A DNA stretch of 64,000 nucleotides from Candidatus Gastranaerophilales bacterium (GCA_944325515.1 CALVAO010000001.1:124001-188000), one strand, 5' to 3'; numbered from the stretch's first letter, positions 35,135-44,334 are shown. A program made the numbers and translations. Notes: a model not told the origin generated them from the sequence alone.

Positions 35135-36223
35135 TTAGATTAAGTTCAAAGCGATTGACGGCATCTGGTTAGCAGTTGCTAACAGAGTTGCTGTTGACTG
35201 CTGAAGAATCTGGTATTTTATGTAGTTAGAAGATTCTGTCGCAACGTCAGCATCCTTGATTGTTGAATTAGCTTCAACAAGGTTTTCTCTCTGAACATCG
35301 GTAGATTCAATTGCTGAATCCAGTCTGTTCATATAAGCACCTATTTTTGTTGATCTCAAAGATACGTTATCAATAGCATCATCTATAAAGTCAATAAATT
35401 CGCGGGCAGAGCTGTCATTTCTGTAGATTGCGGCACACATAGCTGTTATCGTAAACTGTCCGTTTACAGTTGCATCGCCGTCATTTGCAGTGATAACTCC
35501 GTTTTCTGCAAGCGCTGCAGCAAGTGCTGATTCATAAGAGCCCGCAAGGTACTGAACTTCACCAGCAGCGTTTGTCACAGGTTTTCCTTCAGCATCCAGC
35601 TGTCTTGCACGATATTGATATGTATCATCTGCAGTGCTTGATGTCAAGTTGATATAACCCCCGTTAGTTGTGGAATCAAAGCCCATCAATGATGTTGTTT
35701 CTGCACTTGCAAACAAGAATGCGTCGAGTTTTATAACGCATCTTGCGTCTGAATACAAACCTACCTGCAGGTTAATATCTGTTGTTCTTGAACCGTCCAG
35801 AAGGTATGTATCATTAAAGTCTGTAATCTGGCATAAACGGTTAATTTCATCCATTCTTTGTACAACTTCTGTTGCGATAGCATCTAATGAAGCTGAACCG
35901 TAAGTTCCGTTTGCTGCCTGCATAGTCAAGTCACGAATTCTTTGCAGATAATCATTAATGATATCCAAGACGCCTTCTTGAGTTGTTAACATGTCCAAAC
36001 CCATTTGAGCGTTAGTCTCAATAATGTCGTAACCGTTAATTTTAGCTTCCATTCCGGCAGATACTGCGTAGCCGGCTGCGTCATCAGCTGCAGAGTTAAT
36101 CCGGAAGCCCGTTGATAATCTCTCCATTGCTGTGTTCATACCCTTAGTAGCATCTCTAAGGTAAGATTGACAGGTTAATGACGCCAAGTTTGTGTTAATT
36201 GTAATTGTTGATGTCGCTGTCAT
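35135..36223 (-). CDS. Flagellin 2
   Basis: 362-residue filament protein. Conserved ends are ITINTNLASLTCQSYL, RLSTGFRINSAADDAAGY, YLQRIRDLTMQAANGTYG and, at the C-terminus, KDADVATESSNYIKYQIL, LATANQMPSIALNLI. A variable insert at about 185-265 makes it larger than flagellin 1. It has four cysteines (LTCQS, RLCQI, DARCV, TAMCA), which is odd for an exported filament protein. It has its own sigma-28 promoter and a GAAAGGA ribosome site. Confidence 0.95.
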   Translation of the reverse strand: MTATSTITINTNLASLTCQSYLRDATKGMNTAMERLSTGFRINSAADDAAGYAVSAGMEAKINGYDIIETNAQMGLDMLTTQEGVLDIINDYLQRIRDLTMQAANGTYGSASLDAIATEVVQRMDEINRLCQITDFNDTYLLDGSRTTDINLQVGLYSDARCVIKLDAFLFASAETTSLMGFDSTTNGGYINLTSSTADDTYQYRARQLDAEGKPVTNAAGEVQYLAGSYESALAAALAENGVITANDGDATVNGQFTITAMCAAIYRNDSSAREFIDFIDDAIDNVSLRSTKIGAYMNRLDSAIESTDVQRENLVEANSTIKDADVATESSNYIKYQILQQSTATLLATANQMPSIALNLI

Positions 36224-36264
36224 AATAAATTCCTTTCAATAATTTATTTGCCTTTCTGCATGAT

Positions 36265-36291
36265 TTAACGGCAAGATAAAAAAGAACTTTA
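36265..36291 (-). promoter_or_regulatory. Sigma-28 (FliA-type) promoter
   Basis: On the minus strand TAAAGTTC (36291-36284), exactly 11 bp, then GCCGTTAA (36272-36265). The consensus is TAAAGTTT-N11-GCCGATAA. It lies about 42 nt before the flagellin 2 ATG. Confidence 0.85.
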
Positions 36292-36497
36292 CAACTTTAG
36301 TTATAGAATCCTCCGTTTGGTGTATTATTTAGTATTTATAATGCTTTTAACCGGCACTTTCTGCATTTTTATTGATATTTTTTAAAATTTCTATAACTTA
36401 AGTTTGAGAAAATAACCTGTCTGTCATGGTAAATCGGGGAGTAAAAATAAAGCTTTGGTTTGTGTACTTTTATTTATACATAAAGGAGATTACGGAA

Positions 36498-37070
36498 ATG
36501 AAACTAGAAAATTCAGAAACATTACAGTGCCTTGTAAACGCGTTTGCGGGAGAGTCACAGGCAAGAAACAGATACACATTTTTTGCAAAGGTTGCCAAAC
36601 AAGAAGGGTATGAGCAGATAAGCCAGATATTTTTGGACACGGCATCCAACGAGCAGGAGCATGCCAAATTGTTTTATAAACATATTCCAAATGCCGAACA
36701 CCTTGAGGTTACGGGCTCTTATCCTTTCTTTTTCGGGGGAACATATGAGAACTTGATTTCTGCCTCAAAGGGCGAGAGAGAGGAGTGGGAAATTCTTTAT
36801 AAAAACTTTTCTCAAACAGCTAAAGAAGAAGGTTTTGATGAAATATCGCGACTTTTTAGCGGTATAGTTGAAATAGAGAAACGCCACGCTCACAGATTTG
36901 AAATCCTTGCGGAGGAATTGAAGGAAGGGCGATTGTTTAAGAAAGAAGAAGTTACACAATGGATATGCAGAAAGTGCGGACATACACATATAGGCAAGGA
37001 AGCACCGTGTAAATGTCCTGTTTGCGCTCATCCACAGGGGTATTTTGAAATTTTTACCGAAAAGTTTTAA
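36498..37070 (+). CDS. rbr: Rubrerythrin
   Basis: 190 residues from the ATG after AAAGGAG; a longer upstream frame is unlikely. The ferritin-like diiron domain has AFAGESQARNRYTFFA, NEQEHAKLFY and EIEKRHAHRFEIL, and the C-terminal rubredoxin-like iron site has CRKCG and CKCPVCAHP. It is predicted to reduce peroxide in anaerobes. CTATAACTTAAGTT lies upstream, a variant of a motif shared with flagellin 2. Confidence 0.93.
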   Translation: MKLENSETLQCLVNAFAGESQARNRYTFFAKVAKQEGYEQISQIFLDTASNEQEHAKLFYKHIPNAEHLEVTGSYPFFFGGTYENLISASKGEREEWEILYKNFSQTAKEEGFDEISRLFSGIVEIEKRHAHRFEILAEELKEGRLFKKEEVTQWICRKCGHTHIGKEAPCKCPVCAHPQGYFEIFTEKF

Positions 37071-37145
37071 ATTTATCGTGGTCAATAGTGCCATCCTGTG
37101 AAGGAGATTGCGTGTAATATTATTATGTTAGAAAATATATTTTTT

Positions 37146-37163
37146 TGTAACATTTTTGTTACA
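37146..37163. promoter_or_regulatory. Dyad upstream of autotransporter
   Basis: TGTAACA-N4-TGTTACA, perfect 7-bp arms, about 75 nt before the autotransporter start. Probably an operator; the regulator is unknown. Confidence 0.35.
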
Positions 37164-37237
37164 TGCTAACGGTTATTTCTTTATTTTTGATAGTATAAAA
37201 AGAGAGGGAATTAAGTTACTAATTTAATGGAGTCTGT

Positions 37238-40200
37238 ATGAATAGAAAAAGATTAATTTCTGCACTTTTGCTTTGTAGTATGGTCGTTCTGTCTTCAAAA
37301 GCTGCAGATGTGAGTATTGTAGAGCAAGTTATAAAAGATCACACAGGTGCTGGAACTGGTGCTGGAGTTGCGGTAAATGCGGCTGGCGATACTCTAACTA
37401 TTACAAATTCTACTTTTACGAACAATTCCGGCGGATTTAGCGGTGGTGTTTATAATTCTGGAAATTTAATAATAACAGATGGAAATGCTGATACACATAC
37501 GACTTTTGAGGGTAATCATAATTCAGAGGGATGGGGTGGCGGCGGTGCTATCTACAGTTATGCATCCGGTTCCAAAGTAGATATAGGGGATTATACATCT
37601 TTTGTCAATAACCATAGTAATAATAAAAATGGTGGTGATTCCGGCGGGGCTGTATATGTAGGTGATGCAACACTTAATATTGGTAACAATGTAAACTTTT
37701 CTGGCAATACTGCAACATCAGGACGTATAGAAAATGAATGGGGTATTGTATCGTATGGCGGAAAGGGCGGTGCTATATATGCTCAGAATAGTGATGTTGT
37801 AATAGAAGATCATCTCACTGTAGATGGCAATCAGTCTATTTATTCAGGTGGTGGTATCGGTATTTATAACGACAAGGATGGTCATTCTACAAAAATTGGA
37901 GAATATGCAGAATTCACCAATAATAAATCTCTTGAGGAAGCGGGTGGTGCAATAAGTAATACTGGCGGATCTCTGGAAATAGGAAACAATGCAACTTTTC
38001 AAGGAAATTCCGCTGCAACAAACGGCGGTGCGATTTATAATACCGGAAATCTTACACTAAATGGCGGAACTTTTACGAGAAATTCTGCGACAAACGGCGG
38101 GGCTATATATAATGCTGGTAATGCCAGTTTAACTGGTGTAAAATTTGATGCAAAAACTGAAACTGCTTCAAATAGTATTTATAATGCAGGAACTGTTACT
38201 ACAGCCGGAGAAAATTCTTTCGGCAGTGATATCCATACAACTAACAGCTGGACTTTTGACGGAACAAATGATGTTCTTGCAACATCAAATATTACCGGAA
38301 GTGGCGGGATTATTAATGAAGGCACAACAAATCTTGCAGGTGATGCATCCGGATATACCGGTACTTACACACAAACAGAAGAAGATGCTGTAACCACTGT
38401 AACCGGAACTTTCTACGGAGGCGAATCAACAATCAGCGGTGGTACTCTTAACTGGAATACAACGAGTAATCCCGATACTGGTTCTTTAAAAGTTTCCGGT
38501 GAGAATACCAATTTAAATATCGGTACAGATAGTACTGCAACAACACAAGCAATTGGCGATCTTGTTTTAGGAACGGATAGTTCCATAAGTGCAGAAGTTA
38601 ATACCATTATAAACAGCGGTTCCTCTTTGACGTTAAATGGAGGAGATGCTGTATTAAACTCTGATGATACTTGGGCAGGAACTATTAACTTATCAAATGC
38701 TGATAGTACTTTGACAGTCGAAGGTCTGAATTCTTATGGTAAGATTATTGCTACAAGTGGTACTCTGGATATATCCGGAGATTTTACTCTTGCAGAAGGA
38801 AGTTCTATTGCAAAAGAAGTTGTAACCCAAATTGATGACGGTGCTAATTATACAATAGTAGCCGGAAGTGAATACACCTTAGATGATAATGATAATTGGC
38901 TGGGAAGCGTCACTATAGCCGGAGGCACGCTTAATGTAGACAGCAGAGATCCTAATACAGGAAATGGTGCTTTATATACAGATGATACGAACGGCGGTAA
39001 TCTCAATATTATAAATAACGGGAATTTAGATATTACAAGCGGAAGCAAGGTTGCAGAAGCTATAGTTACAAATATTGCAACAGGTTCTTCTTTAACTGTT
39101 GAAGGCGGAGATGTAACACTCAACACCGGCGACACTTGGAATGGTACAGTTAATCTTGAGTCTGGTAAGCTTACAGTTAATGGTGTAACAAATGGTGCTA
39201 TTAATGCAACCGGCGGTACTTTGGACTTAGTAAACCAAAACTTCAATCTCGCAACAGGAAGCCAAATTACAGGTGATGTTACAACAAGTATTGATTCAAC
39301 GTCAGTTCTAAATGTAAATGGCGGTAGTGCAACACTTAATAGCGGTGATGATTGGGATGGAGGTTTGACTCTAAATGGAGGCTCTTTAAGTGTTGATGGA
39401 AGTGTTCAAGATACTACAACAAGTTTTATACAAGCAAATACTGGAACTCTTAATATTACGGGCGGAACCGTAACTGTAGGAACTAACAATAATGGCATAA
39501 GCAGTGCTATTCAAAATGAGGTTGCATTAAATGTTTCAAATGGTGCAAATATAGATATAACAAAAGGCGGTGTAGTTGGAGTAGATGACAACGATACATT
39601 AGGCGGTACAACAACACTAAACGGCGGTACGCTTAATTACGGAGTGACAGATCCGCAGAATGCAACTAATATAACTGCTAATACAGGTTATCTTAACTTG
39701 CTTGAAAATTCTGTACTGGAAATTCAAGACCCCAGTAACATAAAAAATGAAGTTGTTGTTGATATCCAAAGGGGTGCGACACTTGAAACTAATGCGAATA
39801 CAGTTTTTAACCTCAACGGCGGAAATGCTGATCCTTCTCAAAACGATAAGTGGAGCGGGTTAATCCGAAACTGGGGAGGCACTGTTAATGCAACAAACAT
39901 GGTAAATGACAGTACATCTGCTCTTCAACAATATGGCGGAACTACAAATATTGATTCAAATTCTAATATTATACTTGATAATGTCATGAGTGAAGTTACA
40001 AGCGGTGTTGTCAATGTAAAAAACAATTCTACGCTTTCTGCTATAGATGCTTCAATTCTGCAGGGCGGGGATTTGAATGTAGACAGTACTTCAAAGTTTG
40101 TTTCTTTTGATAACGGGTTCAACATGACAAACTTGAACCACTCCGGATCATTAATTGGACTAAATAATGCAATAGAAGATTATACGTTAACTTCTAGTAT

Positions 40201-41536
40201 GAATATCGGAACCACAGGCGACAATCAAGGCGATTTTACTCTTGATGTCTACGGCAGAAGCAACGGAGAAGGATATAATGATGCGGACCGTTTCTTTGCG
40301 GATGTTATCCGTAACGCATCTGACTCTGAGTCCGCAACAATTAATATTTCGGACTGGAATCTCGGAGGAGATATATTCGGATGGGATGCGCCGATTGATA
40401 AGCATATTAATCTCGGACGAATTTTTAACTACAATACATTAGAAGGCAACGTAAACTTTACCGAAACTGATAAAGAAATCTTTACGCCTATCGGATGGTA
40501 CAGGCTGAATAATACCGGCGGACTCGGCGGAAATTATACAATGGATTTAACAAGATTCAATCCGCAGGTATACAGAGGACAGGTCACAACACTTGCTCAA
40601 TGGATGAACCAGCTGGCTATTGATGATATGTTATTCAATCACTCAATGCTCCTTCCAAGCTTTAAAGAAGAAGACGGAGGTACTGCTTATACGGGTATGA
40701 TGGCAAACAGATACGCCGCTACAATGCCTCAATACGCACCATATCAATATTCGCGTAAAAACGGCGGGCTGTGGTGCAAAATGTACGGTACTTTTGAAAC
40801 TCTGCAGATGAGTCAAGGGCTAAATAACGTTGGCAACAATGCTTACGGTACTTTAATCGGTGCAGACTTCGGACTAAAAGAACTTAAGCACGGCTGGAAA
40901 TTTATGCCGACAGCTTATATCGGTTATAACGGTGCTCACCAGTACTATTCCGGTTTAGGCGCTTACCAGAACGGCGGACAGGCTGGTTTCTTAGGAACAT
41001 GGTATAAAAATAACTTCATAATCGGCGGTTTAATCTATGGCGGTGTTTATCAGAACAGCTTAGATATCGCAGGTCATACTGATAATACATTTAACTATTT
41101 TGCAGGTGCTGCAACCAAACTTGCTTATAACTGGAGATTCCACAGAGATTGGGTATTACAGCCTAACTTATTCCTAGCTTATAACTTCTTCGGTCAGCAA
41201 AACTGGCATTCTGATTTCGGTCAGATGGGTATGATGTCCGGATTATTAAACGGTATTAACCTTGCTCCGGGGTTAAACTTAATCTGGGAAAAAGAAACTT
41301 TCAGTATATATGCAACTTTACAATATATGTATAACTTGAACGGTGCTGTCGGAGGTCGTGCAGGTAATGTAGATTTACCACACCTATATATGGATAGAGG
41401 ATATATACAGTACGGTATCGGCTTTACAAAACGCTTTACAGACCGCTTCTCCGGATACTTCCAGACAGTATTCAGAAATGTAGGAAGAACCGGTGTCGGA
41501 TTCCAGCTCGGGTTTAACTTCCTGCTCGGCAAGTAA
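37238..41536 (+). CDS. Autotransporter adhesin with Pmp-like beta-helix passenger
   Basis: 1432 residues. A signal peptide covers about 1-22 (RLISALLLCSMVVLSSKA). The passenger, roughly 30-1130, is beta-helical with repeated NNGGAIYN, GNLTLNGG, TFTNNS and GDTWNGTVNL units, like chlamydial Pmp and other polymorphic autotransporters. The C-terminal 290 residues (from about LWCKMYGTFETLQ) form a beta-barrel domain with alternating aromatic strands ending FNFLLGK. It should be a type V-secreted, surface-exposed protein. GGAG precedes the ATG; a terminator follows. Confidence 0.88.
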   Translation: MNRKRLISALLLCSMVVLSSKAADVSIVEQVIKDHTGAGTGAGVAVNAAGDTLTITNSTFTNNSGGFSGGVYNSGNLIITDGNADTHTTFEGNHNSEGWGGGGAIYSYASGSKVDIGDYTSFVNNHSNNKNGGDSGGAVYVGDATLNIGNNVNFSGNTATSGRIENEWGIVSYGGKGGAIYAQNSDVVIEDHLTVDGNQSIYSGGGIGIYNDKDGHSTKIGEYAEFTNNKSLEEAGGAISNTGGSLEIGNNATFQGNSAATNGGAIYNTGNLTLNGGTFTRNSATNGGAIYNAGNASLTGVKFDAKTETASNSIYNAGTVTTAGENSFGSDIHTTNSWTFDGTNDVLATSNITGSGGIINEGTTNLAGDASGYTGTYTQTEEDAVTTVTGTFYGGESTISGGTLNWNTTSNPDTGSLKVSGENTNLNIGTDSTATTQAIGDLVLGTDSSISAEVNTIINSGSSLTLNGGDAVLNSDDTWAGTINLSNADSTLTVEGLNSYGKIIATSGTLDISGDFTLAEGSSIAKEVVTQIDDGANYTIVAGSEYTLDDNDNWLGSVTIAGGTLNVDSRDPNTGNGALYTDDTNGGNLNIINNGNLDITSGSKVAEAIVTNIATGSSLTVEGGDVTLNTGDTWNGTVNLESGKLTVNGVTNGAINATGGTLDLVNQNFNLATGSQITGDVTTSIDSTSVLNVNGGSATLNSGDDWDGGLTLNGGSLSVDGSVQDTTTSFIQANTGTLNITGGTVTVGTNNNGISSAIQNEVALNVSNGANIDITKGGVVGVDDNDTLGGTTTLNGGTLNYGVTDPQNATNITANTGYLNLLENSVLEIQDPSNIKNEVVVDIQRGATLETNANTVFNLNGGNADPSQNDKWSGLIRNWGGTVNATNMVNDSTSALQQYGGTTNIDSNSNIILDNVMSEVTSGVVNVKNNSTLSAIDASILQGGDLNVDSTSKFVSFDNGFNMTNLNHSGSLIGLNNAIEDYTLTSSMNIGTTGDNQGDFTLDVYGRSNGEGYNDADRFFADVIRNASDSESATINISDWNLGGDIFGWDAPIDKHINLGRIFNYNTLEGNVNFTETDKEIFTPIGWYRLNNTGGLGGNYTMDLTRFNPQVYRGQVTTLAQWMNQLAIDDMLFNHSMLLPSFKEEDGGTAYTGMMANRYAATMPQYAPYQYSRKNGGLWCKMYGTFETLQMSQGLNNVGNNAYGTLIGADFGLKELKHGWKFMPTAYIGYNGAHQYYSGLGAYQNGGQAGFLGTWYKNNFIIGGLIYGGVYQNSLDIAGHTDNTFNYFAGAATKLAYNWRFHRDWVLQPNLFLAYNFFGQQNWHSDFGQMGMMSGLLNGINLAPGLNLIWEKETFSIYATLQYMYNLNGAVGGRAGNVDLPHLYMDRGYIQYGIGFTKRFTDRFSGYFQTVFRNVGRTGVGFQLGFNFLLGK

Positions 41537-41570
41537 TGGATGAAAACAAGCAATAAAAAGTAAGCAATAA

Positions 41571-41600
41571 AAAAGAGTTTAGAAATATCTAAACTCTTTT
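41571..41600. terminator. Bidirectional terminator after autotransporter
   Basis: A 13-bp perfect stem (AAAAGAGTTTAGA and complement) with an AATA loop, and T and A runs outside. Confidence 0.85.
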
Positions 41601-41622
41601 TATTATATTAAATTTAACTTCA

Positions 41623-41979
41623 TTAACTTAATGCTAATAAAGATTTTACTGAACGAGCATTTTCTTTTACAGCTTCGTCAGAATGCATATTGATTGTATC
41701 GTCTAAAATCTTTATAACTTCAGACTTATCTTTTAAAGCAAGAATTTCATTAATCGTACTCATTGCAACAGCCGGTGAAAGGTCATTAATACCTTTTCCT
41801 TGATTGATAATAACAATTTTTAAAGAATCATGAACATTCTTTCTTACAAGAGCACGGGAAGTATATTCTCTGACTTCATTATCCGGAGAATTAGTACCTA
41901 ATTCTTCCAGAACTTCTATAGAAGCATGGTCTTGATGTGCTGCAAGTGCGTCGATAATTTCTGCTACGTTTCTATTCAT
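41623..41979 (-). CDS. HEAT-repeat-like helical protein
   Basis: 118 residues, all helical. Units such as IIDALAAHQDHASIEVLEEL, REYTSRALVRKNVHDS and AVAMSTINEILALKDKSE look like HEAT/ARM repeats used for protein binding. The ATG overlaps the upstream stop in a TAATG arrangement and AAGGAGG lies just before. No function known. Confidence 0.7.
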   Translation of the reverse strand: MNRNVAEIIDALAAHQDHASIEVLEELGTNSPDNEVREYTSRALVRKNVHDSLKIVIINQGKGINDLSPAVAMSTINEILALKDKSEVIKILDDTINMHSDEAVKENARSVKSLLALS

Positions 41980-42578
41980 TATGCAACCTCCTTGCTTGCA
42001 GAAGCAGCAATTTCAGCTTCCCACATAGCTTTTAATTCATCAACGGTTGTATCTTTTGTAATTTTATTAGTATGAACTTTACTGATAAGAGAGTTCCATT
42101 TTTCAGAAAGTCCTTTACCAATATCTGTAACATCAGTATTAAGGAATGCCATTTTAGAAGCAATACCTTTACCCATACCCGAGATAGAATTACCTATACC
42201 TTTTCCTATATCAAGAATATCAGCATTCATAACTTTATTAATAGCTTTAACTCCTGCTAAGTCAGAAACATTGGTATTTTTTGCATAATCCCATGCACTA
42301 GACATTCCTTCTTTAATTCTGTTAACAAAATTGATAATTGGTTCTGTTATGCTGGAACGCAATTTTGTCATGCTTCCTGCTACTGAAGATGTAATCATTT
42401 TTAATTTGTTGTTTGTGCTGTGTTTAGAACCCTCAAAAACATCAGCGTATTCAAATTGCAAAGTGTTTCCTTCAAAATTTGAGTATTTGAATGGATTTGT
42501 TGTTGAATTGCGAGATGTCTTGAATGGATTAGCAATTTTCTGACCCAGGTTTAAACCTACATTGTTAATTTTTGCCAT
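41979..42578 (-). CDS. Lineage-specific helical protein, unknown
   Basis: 199 residues. The N-terminus MAKINNVGLNLGQKIANPFK and a second NPFKYSNFEG resemble the FKG-type openings of other proteins here. The middle has GKGIGNSISGMGKGIASKM, in which glycine repeats lie in amphipathic helix. No signal peptide or clear membrane span. It is co-translated with the HEAT-like gene. AAAGGA precedes the ATG. Confidence 0.6.
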   Translation of the reverse strand: MAKINNVGLNLGQKIANPFKTSRNSTTNPFKYSNFEGNTLQFEYADVFEGSKHSTNNKLKMITSSVAGSMTKLRSSITEPIINFVNRIKEGMSSAWDYAKNTNVSDLAGVKAINKVMNADILDIGKGIGNSISGMGKGIASKMAFLNTDVTDIGKGLSEKWNSLISKVHTNKITKDTTVDELKAMWEAEIAASASKEVA

Positions 42579-42708
42579 ACTATTCCTTTCTATTTTCTCA
42601 GATAACTTTACATATATAGATTAACAATATTAAAAGTAAAATAAATCATAAGAATAGAGGATAATTTTATGCAAATGATGTACAACTTTAGTTATAGAAG
42701 GTTGGTAT

Positions 42709-42736
42709 TTGCAATAAATTATATCTAATGTATAAT
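42709..42736 (+). promoter_or_regulatory. tRNA-Ser promoter
   Basis: TTGCAA (42709-42714), 16 bp, then TATAAT (42731-42736) with an extended TG before it. The tRNA begins 15 nt later. Confidence 0.65.
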
Positions 42737-42750
42737 AAAGAAAGAGCCAT

Positions 42751-42837
42751 AGAGGGGTGTCCGAGAGGTTTAAGGTGCAATCTTGGAAAGGTTGTGTGGG
42801 AGCAATTCCACCGTGGGTTCGAATCCCATCCCCTCTG
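42751..42837 (+). tRNA. tRNA-Ser(GGA)
   Basis: The acceptor AGAGGGG pairs with CCCCTCT, the anticodon loop is TTGGAAA (anticodon GGA), a long variable arm marks it as class II, and the T-arm holds GGTTCGAATCC. The discriminator is G. No CCA is encoded. Confidence 0.95.
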
Positions 42838-42847
42838 TTTTTTTGTA

Positions 42848-42921
42848 TGTAGTTTCTTGTATACAAAATAAAGTTAAGAGCAGATTAGCCATTGCCTAAC
42901 AAAAATATTGTAGTTTCTTGT
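42848..42921 (+). repeat. 13-bp direct repeat after tRNA-Ser
   Basis: TGTAGTTTCTTGT occurs at 42848-42860 and 42909-42921. The spacer between has no gene. It could be a remnant of a past insertion next to the tRNA or chance in AT-rich DNA. Confidence 0.4.
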
Positions 42922-43010
42922 TCATGGCGATTATCACAAACATTTAGATTTTTTGTAATATATCCACCTCTTATTACATGTTAAGTTTTGTAACAAAATT
43001 TATAGATTAT

Positions 43011-43045
43011 GAAATTTTATAAATTGTATATACTTTATATACATG
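43011..43045 (+). promoter_or_regulatory. Promoter-like block, GAAATT-N14-TACTTTATATACATG
   Basis: GAAATT (43011-43016), 14 bp, then TACTTTATATACATG. It has the spacing and second block of the window-wide family, and lies just before the G-poor transcript candidate. TGTATATA-CTT-TATATACA is also a perfect palindrome here. Confidence 0.5.
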
Positions 43046-43049
43046 TAAA

Positions 43050-43178
43050 ACAAATGACAAACATTAAATAACACGAAACACATAACACAACCTTTCATAC
43101 AACCTACACACTAACCTTCTACACATGAGGAATTATTAAAAAGATTCCAAGCCTTTCTAAACAGAAAGGTTTTTTTTT
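43050..43178 (+). ncRNA. Candidate small RNA, about 130 nt, almost free of G
   Basis: Between 43046 and 43125 the plus strand has only two or three G residues and is rich in ACA, CAC and AAC, so it should be unstructured. A classical terminator, CCTTTCT-AAAC-AGAAAGG plus nine T (43152-43178), ends it, and a family-type promoter block begins it. The only reading frames are under ten codons and lack a ribosome site. This is inference from promoter, terminator and composition. Confidence 0.5.
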
Positions 43179-43257
43179 GACTTTGTTACAAAATTTAAAT
43201 ATTGAGCATATAATATCTTTGTGATAATATATTTATATATGAGGAGCTTTATTTTTT

Positions 43258-44097
43258 ATGAGCTATAAAATATTATCAAAAAAAGAGCTTTGTCCTAATC
43301 AGTATGAAATAACTGTAGAAGCTCCATATATTGTAAGAAACGCAAAAGCTGGACAGTTCATTATATTTAGGGTGGAAGAAAACGGTGAGCGGGTTCCCTT
43401 AACTATTGCAGATGCTGACAAGGTAACAGGAACTTTAACCCTTGTATTTATGGCAGCCGGCTATACAACCAAGAAACTTGCAGAGCTTAATGCCGGTGAC
43501 GAGCTGGTTGACATTGTAGGTCCTCTCGGGCAGCCAACACATATAAAATATTATGGCACGGTTGTCTGTCTTGCCGGAGGATATGGCGCAGCTCCCTGCT
43601 ATTTGATAGCAAAAGCATTTAAAGAAGCAGGTAACAAAGTGTACATGGTCATGGGTGCAAGAAATAAGGATTTAATATTCTGGCAGGATAAAATGAAAAC
43701 AGCCTGTGATGAATTATTTATTACAACGGATGATGGTTCCTTAGGGCAGAAGGGTTTTGTAACCCAGGTTTTAGATGAAATTATTAACCGTGAAAAAGTT
43801 GATTATGCAATTGCAGTCGGTCCAATGCCTATGATGAGAGCAGTTGCTGATATGACAAGAGATAAAGGTATCTATACAGAAGCAAGTATGAATCCGATTA
43901 TGGTGGACGGTACCGGTATGTGTGGAGCTTGCCGCCTAACCGTCGGTGGAGTTACAAAATTTGCCTGTGTAGATGGTCCGGATTTTAACGCTCATGAAGT
44001 AGATTTTGATGAGGTTATAAATCGTACAAAAATATACAAAGACCAGGAACGTAAACGCAGCGAAGACTGCAATTTATTGAAAATGACAAACAAATAG
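43258..44097 (+). CDS. Ferredoxin-NADP reductase-like FAD/NAD protein (NfnA/SudB type)
   Basis: 279 residues of the sulfide/dihydroorotate dehydrogenase-like FAD/NAD-binding family. VPLTIADAD is the FAD site, CLAGGYGAAPCYLIAKA the NAD site, and DGTGMCGACRLTVGGVTKFACVDGPDF the C-terminal [2Fe-2S] site split across Cys pairs. In bifurcating NfnAB the GltD-like partner usually follows; here it does not. GAGGAG precedes the ATG. Confidence 0.82.
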   Translation: MSYKILSKKELCPNQYEITVEAPYIVRNAKAGQFIIFRVEENGERVPLTIADADKVTGTLTLVFMAAGYTTKKLAELNAGDELVDIVGPLGQPTHIKYYGTVVCLAGGYGAAPCYLIAKAFKEAGNKVYMVMGARNKDLIFWQDKMKTACDELFITTDDGSLGQKGFVTQVLDEIINREKVDYAIAVGPMPMMRAVADMTRDKGIYTEASMNPIMVDGTGMCGACRLTVGGVTKFACVDGPDFNAHEVDFDEVINRTKIYKDQERKRSEDCNLLKMTNK

Positions 44098-44107
44098 GAG
44101 AATTATA

Positions 44108-44320
44108 ATGGGACCTCGCGATCAAGAAAAATCAATACCTTTATGCCCTCTGATGAGTGTAGGCTCACAGGTAGAAATTGTATGTATGCAGGAAAATTGT
44201 GCTTGGTATTTGAAAAATTACAAAATATGTTCTGTGTATATGATGGCACATAATTCTATGCTGGATGTACAGGCAAAACAAGCTGCAAAGGCAAAGATGC
44301 AGGCACAGAAAAACGGATAA
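44108..44320 (+). CDS. Small cysteine-containing protein
   Basis: 70 residues, lying 10 nt after the FAD/NAD gene and probably co-transcribed. Five Cys are in CPLMS, VEIVCMQENCAWYL and YKICSVYMM, a pattern that could hold a metal. The tail is Ala/Lys/Gln-rich helix. The function is not recognised. GGAGAATTATA precedes the ATG. Confidence 0.7.
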   Translation: MGPRDQEKSIPLCPLMSVGSQVEIVCMQENCAWYLKNYKICSVYMMAHNSMLDVQAKQAAKAKMQAQKNG

Positions 44321-44334
44321 AAGATAGAGATTTT

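Noticed and set aside
37616-41553. Several long frames on the minus strand of the autotransporter
   Set aside because: Shadows of a repetitive coding region; no ribosome sites and Val/Pro/Ser-biased composition.
42630-42866. 78-residue minus-strand frame over tRNA-Ser
   Set aside because: It is the antisense of the tRNA and gives the familiar GDGIRTHGG-type spurious peptide; no ribosome site.
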